Positions 20,826 through 32,986 of a DNA stretch of 64,000 bases are shown in pieces (positions within the stretch are counted from its first letter, which is position 1; every line of letters begins with the position of its first letter). A program made the translations under genes and the position numbers. The stretch is from Macrophomina tecta (taxonomy: Eukaryota > Ascomycota > Dothideomycetes > Botryosphaeriales > Botryosphaeriaceae): positions 1,550,001 through 1,614,000 of the forward strand of contig JAKSGN010000003.1 in the NCBI GenBank assembly GCA_024180945.1. The letters run 5' to 3'. The notes beneath the pieces were generated by a model. It had not been told where the DNA came from. It did not search any database and saw only the letters and a program-made list of their open reading frames with translations.

Positions 20826-21866
20826 ATGTCTGTCCAACGCGCGATCCAGATCCAAGGCGCCAAAGCCGCCAAACTCGTCGCCGACGCCCCCATCCCCCCC
20901 AGCCGCCCCAACCACATCAGAGTCCGCACCAGCCACGTCGCCCTCAATCCCACCGACTGGCGAGCCATCGACGGCGGCGGCGCGCCGGGCGCCACCTCGG
21001 GCTGCGACTACAGCGGCATCGTCGAGGAAGTCGGCCCCGGTGCCGACAATCACGGCCTCCGCGTCGGCGACCGCGTCGCGGGCGCGGTGCACGGCGCCAA
21101 CACGAACTTCCCGCAGAGCGGCGCCTTCGCCGAGCACGTCGTGGCGAAGCCCGCGCTGGCCATCAGGGTGCCGGAGAACGTGTCGCTGGCGGAAGCCGCA
21201 ACGCTGGGCGTCGGCATCACGACGGTGGCGCTGGCGCTGTACCGCAGCCTCCAGCTGCCGTGGCCGACAGCGCCCACGAAGGAGCCTTTCCCGGTGCTGG
21301 TGTACGGCGGCAGCACGGCGACGGGGACGCTGGCGATTCAGTACGCGAAGCTGTCTGGGTGTGCGGTGCTGACGACGTGCTCGCCGAGCAACTTTGAGCT
21401 CGTAAGGGCCCTGGGCGCGGACCGGGTGTTTGATTACAGGGCGTCCGGGGTGGGCGCGGAGATCAGGGAGGCGGCTGGGGGGAAGCTGGCGCATGTGCTT
21501 GATTGCATCTCCTCGCCGGCCAGCGCTGCTATCTGCGCAGAGGCTGTGGGCGACGCCGGAGGCAGGTATACTTCATTGTTGCCCGTGTTTAACTTCCCGC
21601 GCGAAGATGTCCAGACCGAGCATGTTATCGGCTATACGGCCTTTGGGGAGGAGGTCAGCCTTGGCAGCTGGAGGATCCCGGCCAGGCCTGAAGACCTGGA
21701 ATGTGCCACCCGTTTTTGGAAGTTGACTGGTGAGCTCCTGGCACAGGGCAAAATCAGGGTCCACAGACCGGAGGTCCGCGAGGGCGGCCTGGCGGGCGTT
21801 CTAGATGGATTGGACGATCTACGACAGGGTAGAGTCAGTGGGGTGAAGTTGGTGTATAAGGTCTGA
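20826..21866 (+). CDS. zinc-independent MDR oxidoreductase (ToxD / trans-enoyl reductase-like)
   Basis: Intronless gene, 346 residues; start MSVQRAIQIQGAKAAKL, with an in-frame upstream extension lacking support. It belongs to the medium-chain dehydrogenase/reductase superfamily. The GroES-like N-domain has HVALNPTDWR and GCDYSGIVEEVG; the Rossmann domain has VYGGSTATGTLAIQYAKLSG for NADPH binding. The zinc ligands of classical alcohol dehydrogenases are absent. The profile, including the C-terminal QGRVSGVKLVYKV, fits the fungal ToxD/LovC-like group, some of which act as trans-acting enoyl reductases for polyketide synthases; others are free quinone or enone reductases. No polyketide synthase is in this window, so a stand-alone reductase is equally likely. 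Confidence 0.9.
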   Translation: MSVQRAIQIQGAKAAKLVADAPIPPSRPNHIRVRTSHVALNPTDWRAIDGGGAPGATSGCDYSGIVEEVGPGADNHGLRVGDRVAGAVHGANTNFPQSGAFAEHVVAKPALAIRVPENVSLAEAATLGVGITTVALALYRSLQLPWPTAPTKEPFPVLVYGGSTATGTLAIQYAKLSGCAVLTTCSPSNFELVRALGADRVFDYRASGVGAEIREAAGGKLAHVLDCISSPASAAICAEAVGDAGGRYTSLLPVFNFPREDVQTEHVIGYTAFGEEVSLGSWRIPARPEDLECATRFWKLTGELLAQGKIRVHRPEVREGGLAGVLDGLDDLRQGRVSGVKLVYKV

Positions 21867-23505
21867 GCATATGAACTGATACGTGCTCCTTTACAATGAG
21901 TTCAAAGCATACCTCGGAGGGAACAGGATCTATACTCCCACGGCGATTTACATGGTAGCGAAGAAAGCGACCGCTGTTCCCCGAGGCACTTTTCTACCAA
22001 ATGCCAAGCTTTCAAGGCCCCCCGTGTAGCATCGCCGCTCCGTGTCTTTGGTCCGCTGTGAGAAGCACACTCCGGCAACAGGACCGATGAGCTTTGGCAC
22101 AACCAAGACGCCGCGTGCACCATATAAGCGTAACAGTAGCTTGGCCAGGTTAATCAAGCAACGCCTCTGCTTTTGGCTTTTATTATTCCCAGTTTCGTCC
22201 TGAGCTCTATGATGCCTTTTTTTTTTTTTTAAAAAAAAAAAAGAGGGTAATAGGTCCTTCTCCGTCTACTGTCTCCTGACACATCACTCAGTACTAAGCA
22301 TTATCATTGCTGCAGATTGTCTCGCCGCCCTTCTTCCTCATGCTGTATTGTTTCCTGGTTGTCTGCTGTGAGGCTCCGGCTAAAAGCTGCTTGGCAGTAA
22401 GACGCCAGTTCCTACAAGCATTGACCGATCACCGCCATCACCCACTACGCGTAATGGCGATTGTTGACGGGTTCTTCTCCAATGATGGAACTTTACGGCC
22501 TTATGATTGGCTCGGAAACGTCTCATGCCTAAACTAGCTGTAACGCCGATGGAAAACCCCACCCTTACGCGCCCGCTTTTTTTCGCCAAGGCCTCCGCCC
22601 ACGGGGGATAGGGCTAGGTACGAGGTCGATTTCAGAAGCATTGCACCAGAGAGTTCGCATGTGTGCATGCAGATTTGGAGCGTCATCCGCGAATCGAAGA
22701 TTTCAGATTGTCCAGACAGTGATCGCCGGATAAATATATCTCGTCCCTACGACAAGAGCAAACTCACACGCTCTTGCAACCACCCTCGTATGTCAACAAA
22801 GAGACCACTCTCTGACGGCTTTCAGCGGTGTACATGGACAAGTGTTATAAGACGCGGCGATGATCGTCAACAAGGTTTCAAAGGGCTGTGCGTCGTCAGC
22901 GAAAACCATTGCCGTCAACACGTTGGGTGCACAGCCCTATAGCGGAACGAAGCGTGTGCCAAGCAACTGTCGCATTTCGCCAGCTGGCGACAGCGACGCG
23001 GATGCGAGCCATCAATGTAAACCGAGAATAAGAAACAAGGCAAGGCTCTTTCGCGCGGATAACAAGCGTTGCCTGCCAGGTTTGAGATGCAACCCGCAAT
23101 CACAGTGGTCAGACAGCTCATTGAGCGTAGGGCGGCCGCATTGATCAATGTACTGTACACACGTTAGGGCTGAATGCTCCTGCATACATTTTTTGCTATT
23201 CAGTTTGATGCACACAAGTTCTATACTTAGCAGATCTGAAGAGCGAATCTGACTTCGTTCCCGTGGGTTATGGTGCCGGATCCGAAAAAGAATACGAGTG
23301 GTGTCGTGTCTCGCACCCTTAATGCGACCCGCCTTGGCAAGCCAAAACCAAAGTCCATGCGGAGTTGAGTTTGAATAGAAAAGCAGCTCTTGCTCTCTAT
23401 ACTCCAGCTCTCATCTCTCCAGCTCAACTCGACCTTCTTCTCGTTTCCAAGCGTAAACAGCCGCATTGAACGGATCCTCCCTACGATTCACATTCAACAT
23501 TCAAA
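21867..23505. other. intergenic upstream of MARVEL gene
   Basis: 1.64 kb with no convincing gene. It contains a T14-A12 homopolymer palindrome at 22217-22242. Short frames (22307-22537, 22661-22942) show no coding signature. Confidence 0.5.
22217..22242. repeat. T14/A12 homopolymer palindrome
   Basis: Fourteen T directly followed by twelve A. The run is self-complementary and can form a hairpin; it is also strongly nucleosome-excluding. It could mark a 3' end or promoter boundary. Confidence 0.8.
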
Positions 23506-24139
23506 ATGCAGTCGGCCAGGAACTTCTTTTACAACTCTCCCTTGTTCAGCCCCAAGTCCAAGCTCGGGGTCCACATCGTTCAGCTGGTGCTGATAGTGTC
23601 GGCTGTTGTTCTTACATTTGTGCGGATGACCATGAATGTGCCGAGAACAAGAGCAAACACAATGGCTCTCTCCATGGTGAGTGACCACCAACCTCGCCCT
23701 GACCCCACTCGGCTGACGTTGATTCCAAGGGCGCCAAATCTCTAATTGTCATTGCATACGAACTTCTCACGGAACACGTCGCTCGATTCAGAAAGTGGAA
23801 GAGCCTCAAGGCATATGCTATTCTGAACTGTCTAGAGGTTGTCTTCTGGGCTGCCGTCATGTTCATGGTTTTCCGAGCAAACATGAACTCCTGTACCGGA
23901 ATCAGCTGTGCCCTCAGCTGGGTCGTAGTCATTTTGGCCGCCATCCTACAGTACGTTTCCTGCCTTGTAGGCTTCACTGATGCAAGTGCTTTGCGCGGTG
24001 TGCTAACACGGATCCGTGGCATAGTATGCTCGCCTTCCAAACAGCTGTCGTCGCTATCTGCGAGTTCCGATACTTCCGCAGAAACGGTGTAACTCGCGAT
24101 GAAGAGAAGGAGTCTGAATCAGAGATGGAAAGAGTGTAG
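23506..24139 (+). CDS. MARVEL-domain four-helix membrane protein
   Basis: Exons 23506-23676, 23730-23950 and 24025-24139 give 168 residues. Four hydrophobic segments are visible: about 20-40 (VHIVQLVLIVSAVVLTF), near 58-68 (SLIVIAYELL), about 85-103 (ILNCLEVVFWAAVMFMVF) and about 113-132 (ISCALSWVVVILAAIL plus the third-exon start). The N-terminal SKLGVHIVQ and the final acidic tail EKESESEMERV are typical of small fungal MARVEL proteins, which are plasma-membrane proteins of the Nce102-like/uncharacterised type. The precise role is unknown. Splice sites are GTGAGT, GTACGT and their acceptors, all in frame. Confidence 0.85.
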
Positions 24140-24313
24140 AATTGATATAAGTAGAGTCTGTTCATTGCATCACGTTCAAGGACCAGCGAGTAGTAGAGCA
24201 TTTACGAAACCGGGCGGGGCAACAGTTTCTAGAGGCGTTCTTCGAAATCATCAACAGCGCAAATCCCACTCTTCTCTTCCAGTGATACTCATGCTGTTCG
24301 AGCGGGGCGCTCA

Positions 24314-25018
24314 CTAACATCCTAAGCTTTTAGCCGGCACAGAGACCCTGGCATCAAACAGACCAAACGCATCTTGACTCGCCTCCCTCTCGCCTATCCT
24401 CTTAAAATAAGCCACCACATTCTTCCGCGTCTCGGACAACACCCACGGAGCCGGCTGCATCGCCATCAACTTCGCCAGCCCATAGAAATGGATATCCGCC
24501 GCCGAGAATCTCTCCCCACAAAGCCACGTTTTTCCCTCCAGCTCGTCATCCAACAGGTTCAAGGACTGGTTAATCCCAATCTTCTGACTAAGCCGCGCCC
24601 CGGGCGTCGGTAGGCGGTTACCCTTGTAGAAATCGACCGTCTCCGAATCATTGCGATACCAACTAACGACCGGCTGCGCGATCTCCAGATCCATGCGGCG
24701 CAGCCACATGCGCGTCTCCGCGCGCTCGAGCGGCGTGGCGCCGAAGAGCGACTGCCCGCCCCGCGTGACCTCGTCCAGGTACTCGCAGATGGCGGTGGTC
24801 TCGGCGAGCACGAAGGAGTCGTCGACAAGCAGCGCGGGCAGCTCGCCGCGCGCATTGACGTCGGCGCGGTACGCGGGCTTGCGGTTCTCCATGCTCGCGA
24901 TGTCGGTTTGCTGGACGTCGAGCGTCAGACCACCGCGCTCGAGGATGAAGATGCGGACTGCATAGGTGTGGGCGGCCAGGGCGTCGTAGAGGAGGAGTCG
25001 GGGCTGGTTGGTAGACAT
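24314..25018 (-). CDS. glutathione S-transferase
   Basis: Intronless, 234 residues. The N-terminal thioredoxin-like domain runs from LLLYDALAAHTYAVRIFILERG through NARGELPALLVDDSFVLAETTAICEYLDE; the Glu-Thr-Thr after LA is the glutathione gamma-glutamyl-binding signature (usually ESxAI). The C-terminal helical domain has SLNLLDDELEGKTWLCGERFSAADIH, the conserved N-capping/hydrophobic staple motif. Cytosolic detoxification or thiol-adduct formation is the known family role; the substrate is unknown. A TATA-like element is 65 bp upstream. It is the last gene before the chitinase and could belong with the P450/reductase group, but this is conjecture. Confidence 0.93.
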   Translation of the reverse strand: MSTNQPRLLLYDALAAHTYAVRIFILERGGLTLDVQQTDIASMENRKPAYRADVNARGELPALLVDDSFVLAETTAICEYLDEVTRGGQSLFGATPLERAETRMWLRRMDLEIAQPVVSWYRNDSETVDFYKGNRLPTPGARLSQKIGINQSLNLLDDELEGKTWLCGERFSAADIHFYGLAKLMAMQPAPWVLSETRKNVVAYFKRIGEREASQDAFGLFDARVSVPAKSLGC

Positions 25019-25505
25019 GCTTGCGTCGGAACTTGGGCCCAGGATGTTGGGCGAGTGAGAACTTTCGGAGTAGCTTCATATACTTAAATAGTCGAGCGCT
25101 CCGATGAGAAGTTAGTGCCGAGGGACAGGATGACGAGAAGATATAGCTTGCACCAAGCGGCAGCTTGCAGATGCATGCAGCCCGTAAGCACTACGGACGC
25201 GAGCTAACATCAAAGACTCTGCATGCAGCAACGGCTCAAAGCAGACATTGTTTTGGACGCGGAAACCTCTTACGCTTTGTATTCGGTGTACTGAGCCTGC
25301 TATCATTTGAGGTAACTCCGATACCTACAGTGTTTGCCGAGCCCATGTCACCTCTAACACGGCTACCCTCTCGACCGCCACGGCGGCACCTCTCTTTGCG
25401 CTCCTCGCAGCAGGTTTCTTGGTTTTCCCAAGGTATGCATTCATGTGCCCTTTATGGCGCTCTGAAATGGCCAAAGCGATCCAAACTACCTACTATATCG
25501 CCCTC
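25019..25505. other. intergenic, GST promoter and chitinase 3' region
   Basis: 487 bp, no gene. CTTAAATA at 25083-25090 reads TATTTAAG on the minus strand, 65 bp from the GST start codon. Confidence 0.45.
25083..25090 (-). promoter_or_regulatory. TATA-like element of the GST gene
   Basis: TATTTAAG on the minus strand, 65 bp upstream of the ATG at 25018. Confidence 0.5.
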
Positions 25506-28500
25506 TCAAAAAGGGTTCGTCCAAGGACGAAGTGTCTTCAACCGATCCGACAACGCATCAATATCAGCAATCAACGCCCTCTCCGCAATCTTCCTCTTCT
25601 TATCGTCGTCGCTATCCCCTGGCTGCTCTTCTGCCGCATCTCGGAGATCCTGCGTCGCAAACTTGTTCTGCAGCATGGGCAGGTATTCGTTGATGGCCTT
25701 GTACGTCTTCGTCTGCGCGAGGTAGAACTTCTCCGTCATGAACGTGTGCCACTTGCCGGCGAGGTCCTTCGACTGCCACGGCCTGCCCTGCATGCCCGCG
25801 AAGCTGGGCGGGTTCGCGGCCAGCAGCTGCGTGTCGAGCGTGGCCAGCATGTCCTGGACGCGGCCTTTCTGCCGGCGCATGATGTCGACGATGGTCGCGT
25901 CGCTCTGGTACTCGATCGCCCCAATGAGGTAACGGATCACGAGGAGGGCTCGCCGTCCGCCGCTGAGGCCGCCAGAGAGCTCAGTATTAAACCGAGTGGG
26001 GGAGACAATGTTTTTATTCCTGGGATACGCGTTCCACGCCTGGAAGATAGGGCGGGTTAGCATGATGAGTGGTCAGCGTAGAATGCGGGGACTCACCTTT
26101 CCCTTGGATGGTGTATTGATGTCATGCTCTAGGAGCACGAACTCATCTGTGAAGGTGTCGACGGTGGGATATTGATCTGCGATGTGCTGCGCCGGGTTCT
26201 TCGGCGTGCCTCCATTGACCGAGATGTCTACAGACCAGTACTTTTTCACGTAGTTGCAGAACTTCATCTCTGACTTGGACCTCGGGTCTGGATCCAGGAC
26301 AAACGGTTCGTTGTTGTCCAGCTCTCTGAAAAACAGCGCGATGAGTTGCCACTCGAGAACGTGCTCCGAATCGTACTGCACTCCCGCCACGGGTGCATCC
26401 AGCGGAGCACCGAAATCGAAGCTGCTGCATACATTTGGCTCCTCCCAGCCATACACTAGCGCATTCTGAATGGGGTTAGCCGTGGGCAGGGAATACTGCA
26501 AGGTTGTCTGGAGCCGCTTACCGGAAGGTCGCCTTTAGATGGCGCTTTGGCTCCTTGAGGGTATTTCGAGGTGATTGGAATCGTGCAGAGGTTACCCTTC
26601 TTGGTGTCCACGCGCTTCTCGAGGCCGCGCTCCTCAATGCTGTACCCGAGTGACGAGTTGTACAACCACGCATCCTCCCAGTCGTCCTCGGGATATTCAT
26701 CGTCGTCATCGCCGTGATCGCCGTAGTCCCTCCGAGTGAGTGTGTAGTCGTCGCCACTAGTGTTGAACTCATCGTCATCCCAGGCCGGTGTGGCACCATC
26801 ACAAGCACTTCCGTCAGTATCACTTGCGTCAGAGGAGCTCGGACAGAAGTAGCTCCCAACAGGGATCCTGAATGCAGGCCCGTAGACACCGCTCCGTTTT
26901 TGCAAACTGTGCAGCTCATGGTGTTCAGAGCGGGTGTCCAGAGTGTGGAAGGAGGATGCGGTGAAAGTGTCGTTATCCGCAATTGCACCGGGGAGACCCG
27001 GCATGAGGCTCCTCTTCTGAGGGATTGGCCCGAGATCCGGGCATTCCTCTTTGGCAAGGTTCTTGTTCCAGGCAGGGGTGATATCGAAGTCTTTCATGCC
27101 CCAGCCCAAGAGATTGCCGTCCGTGACATGAGCGTAAAGGCGAGCGCCGACGTCAAGCGAGTATGAGAAAGGGCAGTTGGCGACAGTAGAAATTCCCGCG
27201 CCAGCCTTAAGGAAAACGCTAGCTTCGCCTATAACTGACGCCCCGGCGAAGGGGACCTTCCACTGATCATCGAATCGGACACCAAATTCTGAATAGCACG
27301 TTAGTGTCATACGGTGCGTGCTCACGAGATTCTGACTTACCAGCTGCTGCCCTGAGCTTCGTTGTGACATCTCCGGATACCGCCACGCCAGCGTAGAATT
27401 CTGGTTCACGTCCGCCCTCGTAACTGCCAGTCTTGTCGAGATCTACGCCATTTCCGATCTCATCGGGCTTGTATTCGCTCGTATCAGGCAGAGTCTGTCT
27501 GGTCTCCCAGGAGGCAATCTGCAACTTCGTCTCGATAGTGGCTGCGATGCCGAACTGAGCGTCGATCTCGCCTTCGACAGTGACTTGGGGGCCAATGGTG
27601 GCAATGCCAGGAATTCTGAATGAAGCTCCAGGGAATGGAAGATTGAGGATCGTCTTCTTGTTGTTGTACAGAATCCTTGCCACCGCCTCCAGCGTGACGG
27701 TCCCCGTAATCTCGCCCTTGTTGTAGAACGTGAGGTAGCTATTGCTGAGGTCCAGAGGGGCCACAAGGCTCGTGACTATCAGCGTGAAGCCGAAGCTGGT
27801 TGCCACGTCGATGTCAAGCAGCGCCTGGGCGAGGATATGTCCGTCGTATCCGACATTTCCTTTCTCGCAAGACCACTTCTCGTCCACAATCTTGGCGGTG
27901 AAAGTCTCCTTGATGTCATGCGTGAACTCCCGCTTGATCTCCGGCTTGATCATTCGGCCCAACCAAGCCAAGATGTCGGAGCCGAACCAGCGCTCATGCA
28001 GTTCACGCTTGCTAAGTCCACCGAAGTGATAGTCGTCTCGGAACTCGTCTTCCAGCCACTGGACGTGGTTGCCGCCATAGTCCTCCAGGGACCTCTTGTG
28101 CTTACGCTTCTTCTTCGATGCGGTTGCGTTGACGACCTCATCCCAGTAGTTCGCCTGGTTGGAGAAGTCGATACGCATCTGCGTGTCGCCATTGCTGCGC
28201 GGGACTCTTTGGAAGTTGTAGTCGAAGGTCAAGTCGTATATCACCGCACGCTCATCCAGGTGAGAAAGATGGCGCGGTAGGATATGGCCGGAAGTTGACG
28301 GTTCCATGCTCTTGGCAACGGCGTACTTGCCTGGGCCGCAGCCCTTGGGCATTTGGAGGATGGTACCGGGAACACCGTGGCCGAGGCCGATCTTGTGACA
28401 ATTACTGTCTTCGGAGAAGTCGGTGCAGACCATCTGAACCGTATGTTCCCCTTCAGTCACGGCATCCTTGCAGTTGAACACGTCCCAGTGTGAGCCGTCT

Positions 28501-31500
28501 CTCTTGTCCAGAGAGACTTGCAGGTCCTCCGGTGAAGTAAGGACAACGAACTGGAAGGCCGCGTCACTGGGGTTGTCGTCCGTATCCGAGGTACCATCAC
28601 CAAAGGTGTCGTCCGTTTTGAGATCGAAGTCAGTGTCGACGTTGTCACCCGTAGGAGGATTCTCGAACAGCCTGTCAAGCGGCACAGGCAGGAACAACTT
28701 CTCGCCTTCAACGGGGTCGCAACAGAAGACTGGAGGAATATGTTAGTAAAGTTCAGCGCAGCAAGTCTCCCGAGAACTTGGCCTACCTCGCACACGCTCG
28801 AGCTTGATACCGCACGTCTCTCCGGCTCCGAAATAACTGTCCGTCAACTGCACAGATCGAACTTCCGGGCAGTGGTTGTCGTAGCATGAGCCAGGCTCGC
28901 CGTACCAGTCACAATTCGTCCATATCTTGGCATCATCCTCTGGACAACAATAGACTTTCATGGTGTCCACCTCGATGAGCTCGAGCAAATCGGATAAGGC
29001 TTCACCAGCCATCTCGTGAAGCGGAGTGGGCTTGCCGACCAGGTCTATGATCTCTTGGCCAATCTCCGCGGCTTCGGAAAGGACAGTGCCGGAGAAGGTC
29101 ATTGTCCGATCGCCACTGTTGCATTTCTTGCCCATGCCTGCCCAGTAGCATTTATTCTCCTGGGCCAACGGGCTCTTGCAGCAGTATGCTTTGTTGCCGT
29201 CTTTGCAGTAGCCGTTATCACCCCATCTGGTCCATAATTAGTTTTTCTGTATGCGGCCTGGCGTGGAGAGAAACGTACCGGTTCATCTCCAACATGACCT
29301 CATCATCATGGCAATGTCCGTTGCACCAGGTGGGGCCGCCTCGCCACTGGCAGTCATCCGGATTGGGAGCTCCAGAAAGTGGGCAGCAGAGCTTGCTCTT
29401 CTTTTTGTCCTTGCCGCAGTTCTGCTCGGTGATCTGAAGAAATCCGGGTTTGCATTTGCCGTCGCATTCTGTGATATAGCACTGTCCATTTGCGTCCTAT
29501 ATGCGCGTCAGAAAGTGCAGGGGTCTTACGGTTGGTAGCACCAAGTGATGAAGAGACGCACCTCCCAGTAAGACTTGTCTTTCGCCTTGTTCTTGAAATC
29601 GCCCAGTTTCTTAGGTGATATCACGGCTTGAAGAGCGCTGAGCTCTGAATCATCTTGATCAACAGCCCATATCAAGTAGCCGCCAAGCCCCAAGTCTGCA
29701 GCAAGGTCTTTCTTCTGCTTGAAAGTATCCGCATCATCCTGTTCATCTAAGTCAGCTTGATGAACCTTTAAACAGCAATGTTTGCACTCACGAAAGAAAC
29801 CCATTGATCACCTCCGAAGGTGATGTACTTGACTCCAGCAGTCTTGTCATGGTACGGCTTGAGCTTATCCTTCTTTATGATCTCCTGGATCTCTCGGTAG
29901 CTGAAGATGCCAGATTCGCCGCTACAGGCGCCTTTGGTAGCGCCACCTTTGAAGCGACATCCGGGCTTGCTGCAGGCGGGGTCCTCGAGTTGGAAGCTGC
30001 GGCCGTAAAAGCCCAAGCCCATGTTCAGCTTGTTTGCTGGCACGTCATTGCGCCAGAAAAGGTCGAACGCAAGCTTCATCTCAGTCAAGTTGGTGTGGCC
30101 GTAGATGTTTGAGCCGATGGGATTGTCACGGTCCCACACACCGTGCAGGCTTTTGCGAAGAAGAATGTCAGTAATTATGATGGGCTTGGGATTGTGGAGG
30201 GGTACTCACTCGTAGGACATGACATTGATGAAATCCACGTAGTCAACGGCCTTGATTGATTGATTAGTCGAAGGCTCACATCATCGGGTATTGCAATAGC
30301 ATACTTTCAAGTCAAAGTGCCTCAAGTACCAGTAGCTGGTCGGAGCAGTAAAGGAAACGATATACTTGATGGGCTGCTTCTCGTTCTCATCATCCAGTTC
30401 CTTGAGGAAGGTGACAAAGTTCTTCCCGTCGTCGGCAACACCGCCACGGTCATCAGCGCCTGGATACTCCTGTGATTCTGTTATTAGTGTATTTTCCCGA
30501 TTATAAATGAAGGTTTATAACGCACCCAGTCAAAGTCTACTCCATCGAACGCGTATTGCCGCATGAAAGAAAAGAGATTCTCAATGAATCGGGCACGGTT
30601 CTCCTTCGACGCGACCATATCACTGAAGACCTTCTGCGTGGGGCCTGGGTCGTTGAAAGTCCAGCCACCCAAGGCAACAACGGTCTTCAATCCTGGGTTC
30701 TTCTTCTTCAGGTTCGTGAAATCCGTAAACAAAGAGTAAGGAAGCCCATCCATTCCGGCAATGCTGAAATCGCCAGGAGTGATGTAGCCAAATGAGAAAA
30801 ATAAGTGGGTTAACGAGTTGACCGGAATATCATCGAAGCCCTACAGCGGACATTAGTAGCTCACTGTCTACGCGTGAAATGCTGTGACTAACCATGCCCT
30901 GGCAGGCGCTGTTGTAGCGCCAAGATTCATAGTAGCCGATGATCCTGTTGGACTGATCGCTGGCTTTATTCTTCGGGCCTGGCTGTTCGCAATTAGATTG
31001 GCAACCGCCGGTAGCACCGTTGTCCTCCACTGTGCAGTAGTCTTCAGTCATGCCGCAGAAGCCCCACTTGCCACAGCAAACGTTTAGAGGACACTTCTGT
31101 CCAGGGACTGCAGCGTTCTTGCCGCACTCGGCCTTGGCATCGCAATTGGACCAGCAGACCTCATTGGGGGAGATGCCGGAGGTACCGCAATACTCTTCTC
31201 CGTAGTTGCATTGGAGGGTTTCTTTGGGGCAGCAGGCACCGTTCTTGCAAGGTCGGTCAGGGGCACATGAGTAGTCTTCGCCACCGACCACCTGACGAGC
31301 AAACAGTGAGTTGGCATCTACAGCAGCGGAAGTTTGCTCAGCGGGGCAAATTGGAAGGGCCTCATCCCGGCGGGACTTTGCAGAGTAGTCATAGTAGCTG
31401 GAAAGATGTCAATGCGAACCATTCACGCAGCGGAGAGGACGGGAGCTCACGAAGTTGGATTGCGGCAAGTGTTGCCGTTGTCTTTGGTAGCAGAAGAATG

Positions 31501-31581
31501 AAAGAAAGAGTGGCTGTGGCCGTGAGAATGAGGGAACGCTGAGGCTAAGCCAGCAATAAGAAAGAGTGTGAGGGGCCGCAT
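25506..31581 (-). CDS. GH18 killer-toxin-like (subgroup C) chitinase, secreted
   Basis: Thirteen exons (31581-31451, 31397-30893, 30840-30526, 30469-30305, 30250-30210, 30149-29792, 29738-29562, 29496-29279, 29226-28787, 28729-27341, 27288-26522, 26465-26097, 26039-25506) give about 1,802 residues. Order: signal peptide (MRPLTLFLIAGLASAF); Cys-rich segment with a type-1 chitin-binding (hevein) module CCGKWGFCGMTEDYC; GH18 domain from IIGYYESWRYN with catalytic DGVDFDWE (D311-E318, acid Glu318); Cys-rich repeats (CDGKCKPGF, CQWRGG, CYWAGMG); then a long C-terminal region with many dibasic KR/RR sites. This layout matches the zymocin alpha/beta-type fungal chitinases. The family attacks chitin in fungal walls and is linked to mycoparasitism or wall turnover. 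I see no LysM inside it. A multi-LysM gene is divergent next to it. Confidence 0.93.
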
Positions 31582-32986
31582 GTGGGCCTGCAGTCGGTCG
31601 GTCGGCCGACTTTAGAAAATAGAAAAGAAGGACTGAAGAGCTGCTTGAAGGAGCTGGTAGCATCGTCTTCCACTCGAGCACCGTTATGTATATGGCAAGA
31701 TCACGGCACGCAGAAACACCTGGTGGCTGTTGCCTTGCAGCATCAATTCCGCGTCAGAGGGCCGAGAATGCATGTTTCGAAGTATCTCCGGCAGACGTAT
31801 TCGGGACTTTGACCGGAAGAGCCGAGCACCAAGACGTCGAGAGCCCAAGAAAAAACAATAATGGGCTCGTAGGATTCAATGGTGTTGCTTGGCGGGGGCC
31901 AGAAGAGAGGTACCTTCCCAAAGGAGTTAGCGGAGACGGATGTGCCTGGGGGTACCTGCATCCGAAAATTCAAGACGGGTCTCGGCTGCCACCCGCAGTG
32001 TTCGCTATATTCGCAGCTTCTTCGCTAAAGAAAGATTTCCGTGCCATCTCCTGCAGGGCTAACGCTTCCTTTAGATCAGCAGACCCTTTGAAACAAATTC
32101 CCTGCATACCTCCCGCTCTGAATCTGACCACGCCAAGCACAACTAGGTCAACGGCCCGCGGCCCAGCGCCTGTAAATGTCTCAAAGTTTCAGGGGCGAAG
32201 GGCTCATCGTGAAGTTCATTCAAGAACAAAAAAAAAAAAAACAAAAAAAAAACAAAGGAACAGTCAACAGCTGGCGCAGTTACAGCAGGAGAGTCGAAGG
32301 AACCGTCCGGACGCAAGTGTCATCGGTTTTCCTAATTCATTTCGTATGGACGAGTCTTTTACTCTTCACAGCAAAGGTATTTTGCGCTACCTCATGACCG
32401 GCTTCAAACCGTCACGAGGTCGTCATGAGCGGGAAAAGCAATTGGTGTCCGGGATTGCATGGTACGATAGTCTTATCACGGGCGGGAAAACTTCCACCAC
32501 GAACCGGCTGTGATGTCGACGGATGAGCGCGGAGAGGTCCGCAAAGCTTTATCCGAAAGCGGAGCTCAAAATGACAGGCATTCTGCAGCGGAAACGGCGC
32601 CACCAACAGCCCAGGCCGAATAACCACACGGTATTACAGTCTTGGTACGACCCTTCGGCTACTGAGGTGGTGGCGAGGACCAATCCTACGGAGAAAATCC
32701 CCGCCCTGGTGGTGTTGGTTTTGGACCCCAATCTTCTTGGCCCGCCACTACTGATGCTTCTTCCAGCTTAGGCACCAGCCCTTCTATCTTCATCATGCAT
32801 GGCCGGTAATTGCATCCTCAAAGGTTTTGCACCGCAATATACTATTGCATATGGGTCTTGGCCATAGGGTGACTCCGCCGGCATGCTGGAGCAAACTGGT
32901 AGAAGAGGCAAGTTGACGCCGTGCTTTCGCAACCCAGTGATCTCTGCGCTCGCAATTCAGTCTCTCTTTTCCGTCCATCGTTGAAG
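31582..32986. promoter_or_regulatory. shared divergent upstream region of chitinase and LysM genes
   Basis: 1.4 kb between the two start codons, with no other convincing gene. It has an A-rich run near 32228-32256 interrupted by C. Shared regulation is inferred from the known co-location of these two families. Confidence 0.55.

Noticed and set aside
20759..21494. Arg/His-rich frames on both strands over the MDR reductase
   Set aside because: Out-of-frame shadows of a clearly conserved coding region.
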